Counted from the first letter of the stretch, positions 1-9,784 are shown. The stretch is 64,000 nt of DNA from an uncultured Bacteroidales bacterium (GCA_902778265.1 CACYXI010000001.1:124001-188000); one strand, 5' to 3'. The notes: generated by a model from the sequence alone, not told the origin. Numbers and translations are program-made.

Positions 1-1
1 C

Positions 2-3000
2 CCCTACCCCTTATTTAAACTTAAAGTAAAGGGCTTCTACGGCAAAGAAGTTACATATAACCTTGCAGTAAGCGACGTTAAAGCAAATTTCAACGCCGAT
101 AACGGAAATTTTGAGGTCAACACGACCTTTATTGGTTATATGTATGGCGTTTATACCGACGTACCTATGCCGTTTATAGCCGCTGCACCATATATTCGGT
201 TCAACAATGACGGAAATAATTATTGGGAAAAGCAAACCCACCTATCGCCGATGGACGACAGGGCCTTTGTGTATAATGGTTCAAAAGCACCAATACTAAC
301 ATTCCCCGAATTATTCAAGAAACTTGCAGACTTCTCTCAAAATACGGAGAAGTTTACTGCATCACAAGAAGGTTATTCTGAAACAGTAAAGTCTAAGAAT
401 GAATTAGAGGCACTACGTTTTATTGAAACAAAATATAACGCCATAAAAGCTAAATTTACAGATTACGAAGCATCTGATGATACTCATTCAATAGGTACCA
501 TTTTTTACCCCAAAACGCAAAAAGACGATAATAAGATAATCATCAACCAAGATACAACCAATAAGACAAAGAAGCAAAACGGTATAGATATATATGACCT
601 TGGAGTAGACTTAATAGAAACAATAAGGGCATACAATGATTCAGATTACGACAAAGACCTCCCCGAGCCAAAATGGTTAACAACGAAGGGTACCTATGAA
701 TTTAAACACATTGCCGAAACCACAAGCACAAGCGCAGAAACAGGTGGACAAGCTTATCTGTGTTTAATAGAAGGGGAGAATAGTGATAGTAGCGCAAAGA
801 CAAGTACAATATTTAATACAAATTTCAGCAGCATAGCAAATACAAACGCTGACATACGAAATAAATATATTGACGGGTTCTCTGCGTTAACAAAAAACGA
901 CAAAAAATACCTAAACTACGTTCTCCTTTACGATAGTTTTGAAGATGGTGGGTTTGGAACGGCATTAAGCAAGCGAATAGATGAGGTTTCCCAAAAAGTA
1001 GATGAGGTAGAGGATGAATTAAAAAAACTACAAAATCTCGCACTGATTAACCTATTGGGCTTTACGCCAACAATTGAGAATGTATACAAGATGGGGTTTG
1101 CCCATTTTGATGCTTTTACTGATGCGTATTTTACAACCCTTGATGAAATAAAACGCAAAATTGATAGCGGAGACCGCAACCTTAAAACCCTATTAGGCGA
1201 AAGCGTTAATACCGAATTAACAGACCTTCCCACGAAGGCTGAGAACCTTATGCCCTTTACGCTCTTCACCAAAAAGAATGATGGGCAAAACGGAAAGGAT
1301 ACCGCTGCCAACACAGAAGTCTTACCGGGAGATTTCAATGAGAAACTAAACGACATTGACGAGATGAAACTTGTCCGTGCCATTATTGCAGCCGTAGATA
1401 GATATGCAGAGGAGGTTGCAAAAACCGAGAATAATATCAATGCAGACAATGTGGATTTCGTACCAATAACATTAAATGATATTCAAAACTTCGGTTCTAC
1501 ATCTAACCCGTATGCGTACTTACAGAAGATTTCTATAAGCGAAGGCGATGCATTTAGAAATGCCGCACTACAAACCTTCGCACAACGATATTTTGATTAT
1601 AGAACAGGCATTTTTGATGACGGAATAAAGGGCAATGAGGAGAGAAGAGAAAGCAAGGGAGCCGAACTCTTTGGAAAGATAGAGGCCTTTAATCTACTTT
1701 CCGTAAATAAAGACAGAAGTCTTGACTTATCATTACTTTCACAAAAAGACGGTAAATACACAGAAAACTATATTAAATCCTACCTAACAAGTAAGGGTGA
1801 AGGTAATTTGGGTATGTTTATAAAGAAAGATAAGGAGCATCTTTCCTTCTGTAAATACAAGATAAATGACGGAAAAACTACATTCTTCCCCAACGGGGTT
1901 TATTCTGATAAAGAGTTGAGCATTGATTGGTCAGAAAGAACCGTAACAACAGATAGCGCAAAAACCATCAATGAGAGTGCAATCACTTCTGACGGAAAAT
2001 GGATAGAATTAGAGAAGCAAGGTACCTGTAGCAGTTTGGCAAATCTTGCACCACAAGGCACTATCGAAAAAAGCCTTGACGCAATAAAGAAACAATATAC
2101 AGAGGAAGACATAAAGTGGATAGCAAAAAAAGATTCAATTTATAGCAAAACAGGCGAAGATATTGAGATAGAAGGAAGATTTAAAAATCAAGAAGCCCTT
2201 TCTGAAATTAACAAAATCAATATATTTACGCACCCGTTCTATTATCTACAAAATTCAAAAAACAGAAGCGACGACGAAAAGAACAAAGCAAAGGCATATC
2301 TTTTCCTTCTCGGTTTAAGTGAAAATGGTGGTACAAATTCTTGGATGAGAATGTGGAATGGCAATGGAACACATAAAAAACTTCATTTATTAAAGTTCGG
2401 TTCATGGCTATGGAGAAATAAAGTAATGGCGATGGGAGCCACAGACCCCATAGTAAATGAGGAAGGAGATTTGAAGTATAATGAAACCACATCCCCCACC
2501 AAAGAACAAGTTTACACATCGGCGCCATCATACGAATCAACCATTGCGTGTGATGTGTCAAAAGGGGGAGAAGCTTGGCTTGTTATGCCCGAGTTTTTAC
2601 TCAAGAAAACCAACAACTTTACTGAAACATTAAAAGACAAGCTAATAGAAAATTTTGAAGAATGGGCAACAACCACATTCCCCAAAGTCTATGTACGAAA
2701 TTTAGAACTACGAATTGAAGACAATAGTGGCAGTACGAGAGAGATAAAAGGTGATGAATTCTTTAAGGCTATGAAGGATATTCCCAATTTATCACTCAAC
2801 AAAGTAGAAGGTGCACTCAGTATATACAAAACCGCAAGCGGAAGAAAAATAGCAGATATCTATGATACAAGTGACTTCATTTCAGAAAGAAGTCAGGGCA
2901 ACCAAACCTACAAATCTCTCAACAAAGATATATTTAAAGAAGGAGGCCTTGATATAAAGATAGATACCAACCACATTAACCCCGAAGTTTCAAAAGAGCA

Positions 3001-4777
3001 GACAACCCTTTTGAATAATAATCTTGACGTGATTGACAATAACATTGCACGCACAAACTCAATAGAGACAAGCGACCTAATGACCGCATTCAACGCCTTT
3101 AAAAAGGAACTTGAAACATTAAACAAGAGCAGAGAAACACAGACGGAACAGGAGCGCAGGGACGAAAAAGAGTCCGAAAAGGTAAGGCAACTCAGTGTTT
3201 ATGAGACATTAAGACATCTCTACAACAAATGGTTCTGTGCAGGAACAAGAGAAAGATGGATGTTAGGCAAGAAAAAGAGTGAATTCAATCAATTTGTATA
3301 TTTGGACGCATACCATAATAACATTGGTGACAAATTGTTAGTTTCCCTTGAAGAGGTTAAAAACAGCCTTACATCAAGTGTAGCAAATTCCAATATACAA
3401 GGAGCGGGCGGTAATCAAATTGCCGCTACGGACTTTTACAACTTCTTGTCATTGGTTTGTCAGAAGAACGGGCTTACCCTTTTAGCCCTACCACAAGGCA
3501 ACGCGCTAAAAGACCCCGAAGGTATCAGAGAGATGTTTGATGCTATTCCGTACTCTAAGATGGACGATACGGATACCTCTTCATATGTTTGTATTTATCC
3601 GGGTCGTCCGTCACAACATCTTAACACCGATGACGAATTCGCCGACGACGAGATTGACCTATGTGGTGGCAAAAATGACCACTTCACGGGATTAGCATCA
3701 TCCCCTGAAGTATTATCAGATAGCGGTAAGCCCGGAGAAAACAGCAAAAAGATACCCGCCTTTGGCGTTAGCTTTGCAAAGCAAAATCAAAGTTACTTTA
3801 AGGGAGTTTCCGTGGGTATGGATAATCCAAAGGAAACCGAATTCAGCATGAGGGCCACCCTCGACATTGCGACAAAAGCAGCCACAGGGCCGAGGGAGGC
3901 ACCACTATACGGACAGAATTTATTTGAAGTTTATTCCAATTATAGTTATACTTGTTCTGTAGACATGATGGGTGATGCTCAAATTATGCCAATGATGTAT
4001 TTCCAATTAAACAACATACCAATGTTTAAGGGAGTATATCAAATCATCAATGTCGAGCACAGCATCGTTCCCGGAGACATGACAACCAAATTCACAGGTG
4101 TCCGAATAAGCAAGAATAATCTTCCTTTGGTTGACGATACTGTTATGTTTATTGGATATGATTATCTACGAGATAGTGGACTCAACTACGAACAATATCT
4201 TGAAGAACTTGAAAAACGTGGCGCCACAGACTTAGCGGAGGATGGAGAAATAACAATAACTCTTAAAGACTTAACAACATCATCTACCGCACGCGAAAAG
4301 AATATTGGCAATTGGCCCGACGAAGGAACCATTGACAATATGAAAGAAATGTGTAACAACCTACTCGTTACGGCATTTAAGGCATGGAATGACCACTGTG
4401 ATAAGATGGGATGGACGAAGGGTGTTATTATTACGAGTGGATACCGCAGTCCTAAGCTCAATGAACAAATTGGAAGTAAAGGACAAGATGGGCACGAACA
4501 TAAAGCATCCAAAACAAGTGCTCATAGATGCGGTTTTGCCGTAGACACAAAGCCCGCACAAAGCGACAAAATATACGAGTATCAGAAATTCATGATTCAA
4601 TATTTCTACGACAACCGAAACAACCTGCCGTTTGACCAAATCATTGAAGAACACAATGATGGCAAGAGTTGGATACATATTGGCTATAAAAATTGTACAG
4701 GCCAACAGAGGAAAGAGTTCCTGCTTTATAAAGATGGGCATTATTATGCCCACCCCAACATAAGTAATACTAATTAA
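2..4777 (+). CDS. Tail/baseplate hub-like protein with C-terminal M15 peptidase domain (5' partial)
   Basis: The reading frame is open from the first complete codon at base 2, so the true start lies upstream and at least 1591 residues are visible. The last ~150 residues look like a D-Ala-D-Ala carboxypeptidase / L-Ala-D-Glu endopeptidase of family M15: a GYRSP-type strand near base 4438, the zinc motif SAHRCGFAVD near 4517-4546 and the final WIHIGY motif near 4672. Just before it is a segment (about 3950-4130) that reads like phage baseplate hub or tail-tip proteins, with a preference for FQLNNIPMF and VEHSI. Inference: a very large virion protein at the tail tip that carries its own peptidoglycan hydrolase for local wall digestion during injection. 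Most of the middle (coiled, Lys/Glu/Asn-rich) is unrecognised. The next gene has its own promoter. The M15 call is firm; the hub assignment is weaker. Confidence 0.8.
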   Translation, partial: PYPLFKLKVKGFYGKEVTYNLAVSDVKANFNADNGNFEVNTTFIGYMYGVYTDVPMPFIAAAPYIRFNNDGNNYWEKQTHLSPMDDRAFVYNGSKAPILTFPELFKKLADFSQNTEKFTASQEGYSETVKSKNELEALRFIETKYNAIKAKFTDYEASDDTHSIGTIFYPKTQKDDNKIIINQDTTNKTKKQNGIDIYDLGVDLIETIRAYNDSDYDKDLPEPKWLTTKGTYEFKHIAETTSTSAETGGQAYLCLIEGENSDSSAKTSTIFNTNFSSIANTNADIRNKYIDGFSALTKNDKKYLNYVLLYDSFEDGGFGTALSKRIDEVSQKVDEVEDELKKLQNLALINLLGFTPTIENVYKMGFAHFDAFTDAYFTTLDEIKRKIDSGDRNLKTLLGESVNTELTDLPTKAENLMPFTLFTKKNDGQNGKDTAANTEVLPGDFNEKLNDIDEMKLVRAIIAAVDRYAEEVAKTENNINADNVDFVPITLNDIQNFGSTSNPYAYLQKISISEGDAFRNAALQTFAQRYFDYRTGIFDDGIKGNEERRESKGAELFGKIEAFNLLSVNKDRSLDLSLLSQKDGKYTENYIKSYLTSKGEGNLGMFIKKDKEHLSFCKYKINDGKTTFFPNGVYSDKELSIDWSERTVTTDSAKTINESAITSDGKWIELEKQGTCSSLANLAPQGTIEKSLDAIKKQYTEEDIKWIAKKDSIYSKTGEDIEIEGRFKNQEALSEINKINIFTHPFYYLQNSKNRSDDEKNKAKAYLFLLGLSENGGTNSWMRMWNGNGTHKKLHLLKFGSWLWRNKVMAMGATDPIVNEEGDLKYNETTSPTKEQVYTSAPSYESTIACDVSKGGEAWLVMPEFLLKKTNNFTETLKDKLIENFEEWATTTFPKVYVRNLELRIEDNSGSTREIKGDEFFKAMKDIPNLSLNKVEGALSIYKTASGRKIADIYDTSDFISERSQGNQTYKSLNKDIFKEGGLDIKIDTNHINPEVSKEQTTLLNNNLDVIDNNIARTNSIETSDLMTAFNAFKKELETLNKSRETQTEQERRDEKESEKVRQLSVYETLRHLYNKWFCAGTRERWMLGKKKSEFNQFVYLDAYHNNIGDKLLVSLEEVKNSLTSSVANSNIQGAGGNQIAATDFYNFLSLVCQKNGLTLLALPQGNALKDPEGIREMFDAIPYSKMDDTDTSSYVCIYPGRPSQHLNTDDEFADDEIDLCGGKNDHFTGLASSPEVLSDSGKPGENSKKIPAFGVSFAKQNQSYFKGVSVGMDNPKETEFSMRATLDIATKAATGPREAPLYGQNLFEVYSNYSYTCSVDMMGDAQIMPMMYFQLNNIPMFKGVYQIINVEHSIVPGDMTTKFTGVRISKNNLPLVDDTVMFIGYDYLRDSGLNYEQYLEELEKRGATDLAEDGEITITLKDLTTSSTAREKNIGNWPDEGTIDNMKEMCNNLLVTAFKAWNDHCDKMGWTKGVIITSGYRSPKLNEQIGSKGQDGHEHKASKTSAHRCGFAVDTKPAQSDKIYEYQKFMIQYFYDNRNNLPFDQIIEEHNDGKSWIHIGYKNCTGQQRKEFLLYKDGHYYAHPNISNTN

Positions 4778-4787
4778 ATCACTTTTT

Positions 4788-4818
4788 CTTGCAAATTTAA
4801 AATTAATCATTATCTTTG
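4788..4818 (+). promoter_or_regulatory. Bacteroidota-type promoter upstream of holin-like gene
   Basis: A -33 element CTTG (4788-4791) is followed after exactly 19 bases by the -7 element TATCTTTG (4811-4818), matching the known Bacteroidota consensus TTTG-N19-TAnnTTTG apart from one base in the -33 box. The ATG of the next gene lies 28 bases downstream. Confidence 0.75.
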
Positions 4819-4846
4819 CGAAAAATAACAAACAAAAGCAAAAGTA

Positions 4847-5185
4847 ATGGTTATCACAACTTTGGTATCACAGCTTCTCGTGGCGGTTCCCACTATCATT
4901 GTGGGCACAACCACCCTCACTTCCGTCATCAACGGTCTCTTTAAGGTTGACAATCGCAATTGGAGGCACGCAATTTCTTGGGTCATCGCCCTTGTTGTTG
5001 CTCTCGGCTTCGTTGCAACAGGAAATCTCACCTTTGGACTTCCTCAGATATGGCAGGAATATGTCGTAGGCGGAGTAGCGGGTATCCTTGCAGGTGGTGC
5101 AGCTAACGGTTTCTATGATTGGGATGCAATCAAGAACGTGTTTGACTCCTTGGAGGAAATCATCCGCGGAAAGAAGGAAGAATAA
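4847..5185 (+). CDS. Small membrane protein, candidate holin
   Basis: A 112-residue protein with three hydrophobic stretches: residues ~4-27, ~42-62 and ~75-92 (rich in Gly and Ala), followed by a charged C-terminus ending KKEE. Size, topology and charged tail fit a phage holin or a similar pore or membrane-anchored lysis protein. It sits directly downstream of the peptidase-tipped tail protein but has its own host-type promoter (4788-4818), so it can be made independently of the structural operon. The amidase endolysin is far away on the other strand (38678-39478), so the usual holin-endolysin adjacency is missing. The assignment rests on topology only; it could also be a virion membrane protein. 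Confidence 0.6.
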   Translation: MVITTLVSQLLVAVPTIIVGTTTLTSVINGLFKVDNRNWRHAISWVIALVVALGFVATGNLTFGLPQIWQEYVVGGVAGILAGGAANGFYDWDAIKNVFDSLEEIIRGKKEE

Positions 5186-5198
5186 AATCTTCCTTACA

Positions 5199-5285
5199 GC
5201 GGGAGTGGAGAAATGGTAGACTCGACAGTTTTAGGAACTGTTGCGAAGCAATAGTAGCGTGTGGGTTCGAGTCCCACCTCCCGCA
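5199..5285 (+). tRNA. tRNA-Leu (anticodon UAG)
   Basis: A complete class II tRNA folds from this segment. The acceptor stem is GCGGGAG (5199-5205) with CTCCCGC (5278-5284) and discriminator A5285. The anticodon stem ACAGT/ACTGT (5225-5229, 5237-5241) encloses a 7-base loop with anticodon TAG at 5232-5234. A long variable arm (5242-5260) is present, and the T arm is GTGGG-TTCGAGT-CCCAC (5261-5277). The long variable arm and anticodon agree on leucine (CUA codons). CCA is not encoded. It is the only tRNA seen in the window and lies between the holin-like and SprT-like genes. Confidence 0.95.
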
Positions 5286-5291
5286 CAAGAG

Positions 5292-5326
5292 AACCACTAT
5301 TTGCATATTGCAGGTGGTGGTTTTTC
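5292..5326 (+). terminator. Possible terminator after tRNA-Leu
   Basis: AACCAC (5292-5297) can pair with GTGGTT (5317-5322), with an inner TGCA/TGCA pairing, followed by a short T run. The stem is interrupted by an internal loop, so this is a modest candidate. Confidence 0.45.
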
Positions 5327-5335
5327 TTTCGCATT

Positions 5336-5346
5336 AACTATTTATA
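5336..5346 (+). promoter_or_regulatory. Phage promoter-like motif AACTATTTATA
   Basis: One copy of the recurring CTATTTAT(T/A) motif that precedes most transcription units here. It ends 5 bases before the ATG at 5352, which also supports that start for the SprT-like gene. Confidence 0.6.
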
Positions 5347-5351
5347 CATAT

Positions 5352-6797
5352 ATGCGAAATTTTCTTCTCACAGAAGCAGACGATAAAGAGCTCATCACTC
5401 TAACACCCGAATGGATGGAGAGGCGATTCAATGAAATGAACCGCCTGCTTTTTAATAACATGTTAGGATACTGCAAGTTCAGTATTTTCACTACAGGAAA
5501 AGGCAGTTCAGGTAGCGTATTAGGGTGGTTCAAAACGCGAGTGACGAGCAACAATATTATTTGGCGCTACCAAAGAAACGGAAAACAAGCATATATTAGG
5601 AATTACAATGACGACGAAGTCTCAATAGACGAGGAAGACTTTTCGTATTATTTTAATCCTGAAATTCAATTGAACGGCAATTACAGGTGGACCGAAAAGG
5701 CCGCGCTTTCAACATTAGTACACGAAATGTGTCATTTCCGTCAGCATATGTTTGGTTTTTGGGAAGGCCGCGGAACAAGAGGTTCATTTACCGTAATACA
5801 TCACGGACCTACCTTTATGCGAGTAGCAGAGGCCGTATCTGCAAAATCTAATGAATTTTTCACGGTGGATAAAATCGCGTCAGCCGAGCAAATAAAGGAG
5901 ATGGATTTTACTGATGAAATAAAAGAGAAAAATGCGAAATCAGCAAGTAAGGGGATTCATTTCTTTAAATTTGAGCTAACCGAAGAAGAGATAGCACGAG
6001 ATGGTAAGAGCTATCGTTTTTGCTACGCCATTCCAAGTGCAACGATTTTTGAATCTTATTACAGAACACTACCCACATACGACCAAAGTCGTTATAAGAA
6101 AATTCTTCATTGCATAACCACAGACGGCACCATCAAGCAATATCACACAGTTAGTACTGTGGGACGATGGTACTACACTGCTGCAAATAGCATCGAAGAT
6201 ATTTTACCACAAGTTCGAGTTGATTGGCAAGAGGAAATTAATCTCGGCACCCCAACAGACCTTTCAGAGCCGTGGTACCTCTTTAAAATGAAATATAAAA
6301 ATCCGCAGATAGGTAGTAAAAGTAGAAAATATTATACATATGCCTATCATATCATCAAACCCAAGGAATTTTATCGTTTCCGAAACTTTATAGAAAATTC
6401 AAAAGACAAATTTGAATACGCTGCATATTGTGAAGTATATGACCCGAAGATATTAGAAAAAAAATATCTCAAGGATTACGATGTCAATTACTTGACAACA
6501 AGCATGGAAAATATTCTTCCAAATATCAAACAAGGGCAAGACGTTGTTTTGTTTGGAGAAACAGAAACCAAACAACCGAAGCCGAACAATTCAGCAAACA
6601 GCCAATGGAACAAGGCGCAAGAAGAAAAACGCTATTCCTTTGAAGTGAAAATTCGTTTAAACGACGGTTCTCTAACATCCCTTGTGGTCAACAATGCAAC
6701 TGAAGATGAAGCAAAAGAACAATTAAGAAGACGATTCCCGAAGTGGTCTGAAGATGTGATTGATGCGAAGTTCAGAAAATATGCATTAGGTCAATAG
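5352..6797 (+). CDS. SprT-like zinc metallopeptidase domain protein
   Basis: A 481-residue protein. The N-terminal ~180 residues resemble the SprT/Spartan family: a helix starting ERRFNEMNRLLF, then the zinc motif HEMCH (residues 124-128) and a downstream histidine in HHGPTF (residues 150-151), the usual third ligand. SprT-like proteases act on DNA-protein crosslinks in cells; what a phage uses one for is unknown. The remaining ~300 residues contain two or three related beta-rich segments (YRFCYAIPS, YLFKMKYKN, YTYAYHII) that I cannot name. I chose ATG 5352 over an in-frame TTG at 5241 because the latter lies inside the tRNA and because the phage promoter motif sits just upstream of 5352. Domain call firm, role unknown. 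Confidence 0.8.
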   Translation: MRNFLLTEADDKELITLTPEWMERRFNEMNRLLFNNMLGYCKFSIFTTGKGSSGSVLGWFKTRVTSNNIIWRYQRNGKQAYIRNYNDDEVSIDEEDFSYYFNPEIQLNGNYRWTEKAALSTLVHEMCHFRQHMFGFWEGRGTRGSFTVIHHGPTFMRVAEAVSAKSNEFFTVDKIASAEQIKEMDFTDEIKEKNAKSASKGIHFFKFELTEEEIARDGKSYRFCYAIPSATIFESYYRTLPTYDQSRYKKILHCITTDGTIKQYHTVSTVGRWYYTAANSIEDILPQVRVDWQEEINLGTPTDLSEPWYLFKMKYKNPQIGSKSRKYYTYAYHIIKPKEFYRFRNFIENSKDKFEYAAYCEVYDPKILEKKYLKDYDVNYLTTSMENILPNIKQGQDVVLFGETETKQPKPNNSANSQWNKAQEEKRYSFEVKIRLNDGSLTSLVVNNATEDEAKEQLRRRFPKWSEDVIDAKFRKYALGQ

Positions 6798-6802
6798 AAA
6801 AA

Positions 6803-6833
6803 TTTGTTTTTCCTAAAAATCTAACTACCTTTG
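6803..6833 (+). promoter_or_regulatory. Bacteroidota consensus promoter
   Basis: A perfect -33 TTTG (6803-6806), a 19-base spacer, and -7 TACCTTTG (6826-6833). The ATG of the next gene is at 6842, only 8 bases past the -7 box, so the transcript would be leaderless or nearly so. Confidence 0.85.
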
Positions 6834-6841
6834 TTGCCAAT

Positions 6842-7453
6842 ATGTATTATTTGGCAAACATCCTAACAAAAGAGCCCTATGAGGACGACATGTTTTACAA
6901 CATTGTAAACACGTCAGAAAAACTCGTTGAGGGCATCCCCACACTCATTATTGGGTGGGAAGAAGCCAAAGAACTATACCCCGAGGCGAACATCTTGGAT
7001 TGGGAGATTAACGAGAATACCTATTGGACATTCAAAAAACGTGTTCGCAGAGAGAGATACGAAGAAGATAGCAAAAAGTTCAAGGAATTGGTCCTCGATA
7101 GAACCCTATCACATGTGAAATATCGGTTTTTTAACATTCTTACTGCAACACAGCCCCAAAAAGAACGCCTTAATAACTTTCTTAAAGATAATCGCCCCAA
7201 AAACGCCGTTATTAGCGGAGACATGTTGTATTTATACAATCCCGAAACCGCAACGACCTCAGGAGTATCATTATCCGACATATCATATATCGGTGGAGAC
7301 AAGAAAAAAGTTTTACGACTCCTTTATTCCAACGAGGCAACTCATTTAGCCAAGGAAAAAGATTATATCTCCTATCAATCAAGAGACTTAATAAAAAACA
7401 AGAAATATATCATTCCATTTTTGGATTATTTAGCAAACAACAAAGAAGTTTAA
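6842..7453 (+). CDS. Hypothetical protein, 203 aa
   Basis: An unrecognised soluble protein, 203 residues, mixed charge. The first ~65 residues form a compact alpha/beta region (IPTLIIGWEEAKELYP), followed by a basic helix (KKRVRRERYEEDSKKF) and a C-terminal part with alternating strands and helices. No catalytic motif, signal peptide or membrane segment is visible. It has its own consensus host-type promoter (6803-6833) with virtually no leader, which suggests expression by the unmodified host polymerase, possibly early. The WG-repeat gene follows after 17 bases and is likely co-transcribed. Confidence 0.7.
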   Translation: MYYLANILTKEPYEDDMFYNIVNTSEKLVEGIPTLIIGWEEAKELYPEANILDWEINENTYWTFKKRVRRERYEEDSKKFKELVLDRTLSHVKYRFFNILTATQPQKERLNNFLKDNRPKNAVISGDMLYLYNPETATTSGVSLSDISYIGGDKKKVLRLLYSNEATHLAKEKDYISYQSRDLIKNKKYIIPFLDYLANNKEV

Positions 7454-7470
7454 CTTAAAAGCAAGGACGT

Positions 7471-9765
7471 ATGCCAAAGAAATCAAGAAGTGGCGACAGT
7501 AGATTAAGAATTGTCCATCGTATTATTGAAGAAGAATTCAAAGGAATTCTTCCCCTTGACTCAACAGTCAACAACCCCACCTACTTTGTCAAAGATAACC
7601 CGCAAACAACATGGAGGGAGTACCTAACGTATAGACTAAGGCACACTTTCGGCCTGATGACTAATCAGGACGTGAAATATCTGCCCATCGTTGCAAAACT
7701 CGCCTTTTCCGACGAAGTTGGTTTTGAAAAACGCAACGATAACGGCACTGAGATTGCATCGCTTTTGAAAATCGTACGCCTACTGAAAGCAGACGTCAGA
7801 ATTTACTTAGCATTGAAAGAAAGTTTTGATACAATTACTTTTAAAAGCGTTTCCGAAGAATTAAAGCCAATTATAAAATTGCTTGACGACATCGACGCAG
7901 AGAGCGCAAACAAAGTAGAGAGGAAATCCGAATACAAAATAGTTGAATTAAAAAACTTTGAAGAGGCATCAAAGTACCTTAAGTTCTGCGCCAAGAAAAG
8001 CCCTCTTTGTTTTTTAGAAAACGAGGGTACATGGAAGCAATATACCAACCAAGGAAAGAACAGGGCTTATGTGTGTTTGGTAGATGATTGGGAGAGTATT
8101 TCCGAGGAAGCAACCGAGGACAATCCCTATGACACATATGGTACGAGTATGATATTTGTGTTTATTGACCCCGAAGGCAACATCTCGACGTGCAATCTAC
8201 GATGGAACCACGGGGCAAAGAATGATAACGGCGGGGATGTTGACCACGTATATAGTAAAACAGGACTATCACGGAGAGTGGGTATTCCTTTTGATGAAGC
8301 ATTCAAACCTCACACAAAGGAAGAACTGCGGGCGATGGGCTACATCTCATTTGATGAAGTTCAGGGGTTGATAGATAGTGGGATGTCCCCCAAGGAGCTG
8401 TTTGAAAAGGTAGACGCATTCAATGAAGGCTTTATGCGAGTTAAACTAAACGGCAAATGGAATTTCATCAACAGGGAAGGTAGACTACGTTCAAATCAAT
8501 GGTTTGATAGTGTGTATGACTCTGAAGGAGATTCTGCAAGGGTTAAACTAAACGGCAAATGGAATTTCATCAACAAGGAATGTAGACTACGTTCAAATCA
8601 GTGGTTTAATTATGTGGGTAGCTTTTGCGATGGCTTTTCAGCGATTAATCTAAACAACAAGTGGAATTTCATCGACAAGGAAGGTAAAATACTTTCAAAC
8701 CAATGGTTTGATGCGGTGGCTTATTTTGTTGATGGCTTCGCGTGGGTTAAGCTAAATAGTAAACTCAATTTTATCAACATAGCGGGTGAGCTTCTTTCAC
8801 ATCAATGGTTTGATTCGGCGGGTAGCTTTAACAATGGTTTTGCGATGGTTAAACTAAACGGAAAGTATAATTTCCTCACCAAGGAGAGTAAACCGCTTTC
8901 AACTCAATGGTTTGATAGGGTGGGTGATATTAATGATGGCCTTGCGTGGGTTGAACTAAACAGAAAGTATAATTTCATCAACGCGAAAGGTAAATTACTT
9001 TCAAATCAGTGGTTTGACGGGGTGGGCAACTTTTATGATGGTTTTGCGGGAGTTGAGCTAAATGGCAAGTGGAATTTTATCAACAAGGAAGGTAAACTAC
9101 TTTCAAATCAATGGTTTGATTATGCGGCTGTTTTTGAAGACGGTTTTGCCGAGGTTAAAATAGACGGTAAGGAGGGAAAGATAGATAAGAATGGTAAAAT
9201 ATATATGAATGAATCAAAACAAATAAATAAGAATATGATAAAAGAAGACGATTTTCGGTTTGATAGGGAGTATGACTTTGTTGATGGCTTTGCAGTGGTT
9301 GAATTCAACGGCAAGTATAATCTTATCACCAAGGAAGGTAAATTACTTTCAAATCGGTGGTTTGATTGGATAGGTGATTTTAACGATGATTTTGTGGTGG
9401 TTAAACTAAATGGTAGATATAATTTTCTTTCCAAGGACGGAGGTCCCCTTTTATGTCAGTGGTTTGATTATGTGGGTAGCTTTTGCGATGGCTTTTCAGC
9501 GTTTAAACTAAACGGCAGATGGAATTTCATCAACAAGAAAGGTAAACTTCTTTCAAACCAATGGTTTGACAAAGTGGACCACTTTAAGGATGGCCTTGCA
9601 GTGGTTGAACTAAACAACAAGTTTAATTTCATCACCAAGGAGGGCAACATTCTCTCAAATCAGTGGTTTGATTATGCGGGCTACTTTTATGATGGTTTTG
9701 CGGGGGTTGAATTGAACGGAGAGTGGGGAACAATAGACAGGAATGGTAATTTTTCTAAAAATTAG
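7471..9765 (+). CDS. WG-repeat protein, 764 aa
   Basis: Residues 1 to ~310 form an unrecognised domain with a basic start. From ~310 to the end the protein consists of tandem ~35-residue units of the WG-repeat type (VKLNGKWNFINKEGKL followed by SNQWFD), with eleven QWFD-type cores. The array is in two blocks, interrupted around bases 9150-9270 by a degenerate unit and a Lys/Asn-rich linker. The repeat is also visible at DNA level with a period of about 105 bases. WG repeats are thought to form beta-propeller-like or solenoid binding surfaces and are widespread in Bacteroidota, but no enzymatic role is known. It lies between a host-promoter gene and a strong terminator at 9785. Whether it is a virion part or acts on the host cannot be told from sequence. 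Confidence 0.8.
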   Translation: MPKKSRSGDSRLRIVHRIIEEEFKGILPLDSTVNNPTYFVKDNPQTTWREYLTYRLRHTFGLMTNQDVKYLPIVAKLAFSDEVGFEKRNDNGTEIASLLKIVRLLKADVRIYLALKESFDTITFKSVSEELKPIIKLLDDIDAESANKVERKSEYKIVELKNFEEASKYLKFCAKKSPLCFLENEGTWKQYTNQGKNRAYVCLVDDWESISEEATEDNPYDTYGTSMIFVFIDPEGNISTCNLRWNHGAKNDNGGDVDHVYSKTGLSRRVGIPFDEAFKPHTKEELRAMGYISFDEVQGLIDSGMSPKELFEKVDAFNEGFMRVKLNGKWNFINREGRLRSNQWFDSVYDSEGDSARVKLNGKWNFINKECRLRSNQWFNYVGSFCDGFSAINLNNKWNFIDKEGKILSNQWFDAVAYFVDGFAWVKLNSKLNFINIAGELLSHQWFDSAGSFNNGFAMVKLNGKYNFLTKESKPLSTQWFDRVGDINDGLAWVELNRKYNFINAKGKLLSNQWFDGVGNFYDGFAGVELNGKWNFINKEGKLLSNQWFDYAAVFEDGFAEVKIDGKEGKIDKNGKIYMNESKQINKNMIKEDDFRFDREYDFVDGFAVVEFNGKYNLITKEGKLLSNRWFDWIGDFNDDFVVVKLNGRYNFLSKDGGPLLCQWFDYVGSFCDGFSAFKLNGRWNFINKKGKLLSNQWFDKVDHFKDGLAVVELNNKFNFITKEGNILSNQWFDYAGYFYDGFAGVELNGEWGTIDRNGNFSKN
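7471..9765 (+). repeat. ~105-bp tandem coding repeats (WG units)
   Basis: From about base 8400 to the stop at 9765, copies of a ~105-bp unit encode the WG repeats. Neighbouring units share long identical tracts, so unequal recombination could change copy number. The listed range covers the whole gene; the array begins near 8400. Confidence 0.7.
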
Positions 9766-9784
9766 CAAATAGTTCCCAATAAAT

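Noticed and set aside
928..1449. Long minus-strand frames such as 928-1449, 4361-4831 and 30199-30582
   Set aside because: They are antisense to strongly supported plus-strand genes, have shadow composition, and lack promoters and spacing typical of real genes here.
5241..5351. N-terminal extension of the SprT-like gene to a TTG at 5241
   Set aside because: The extension lies inside the tRNA-Leu gene and reads as tRNA sequence; ATG 5352 follows a promoter motif.
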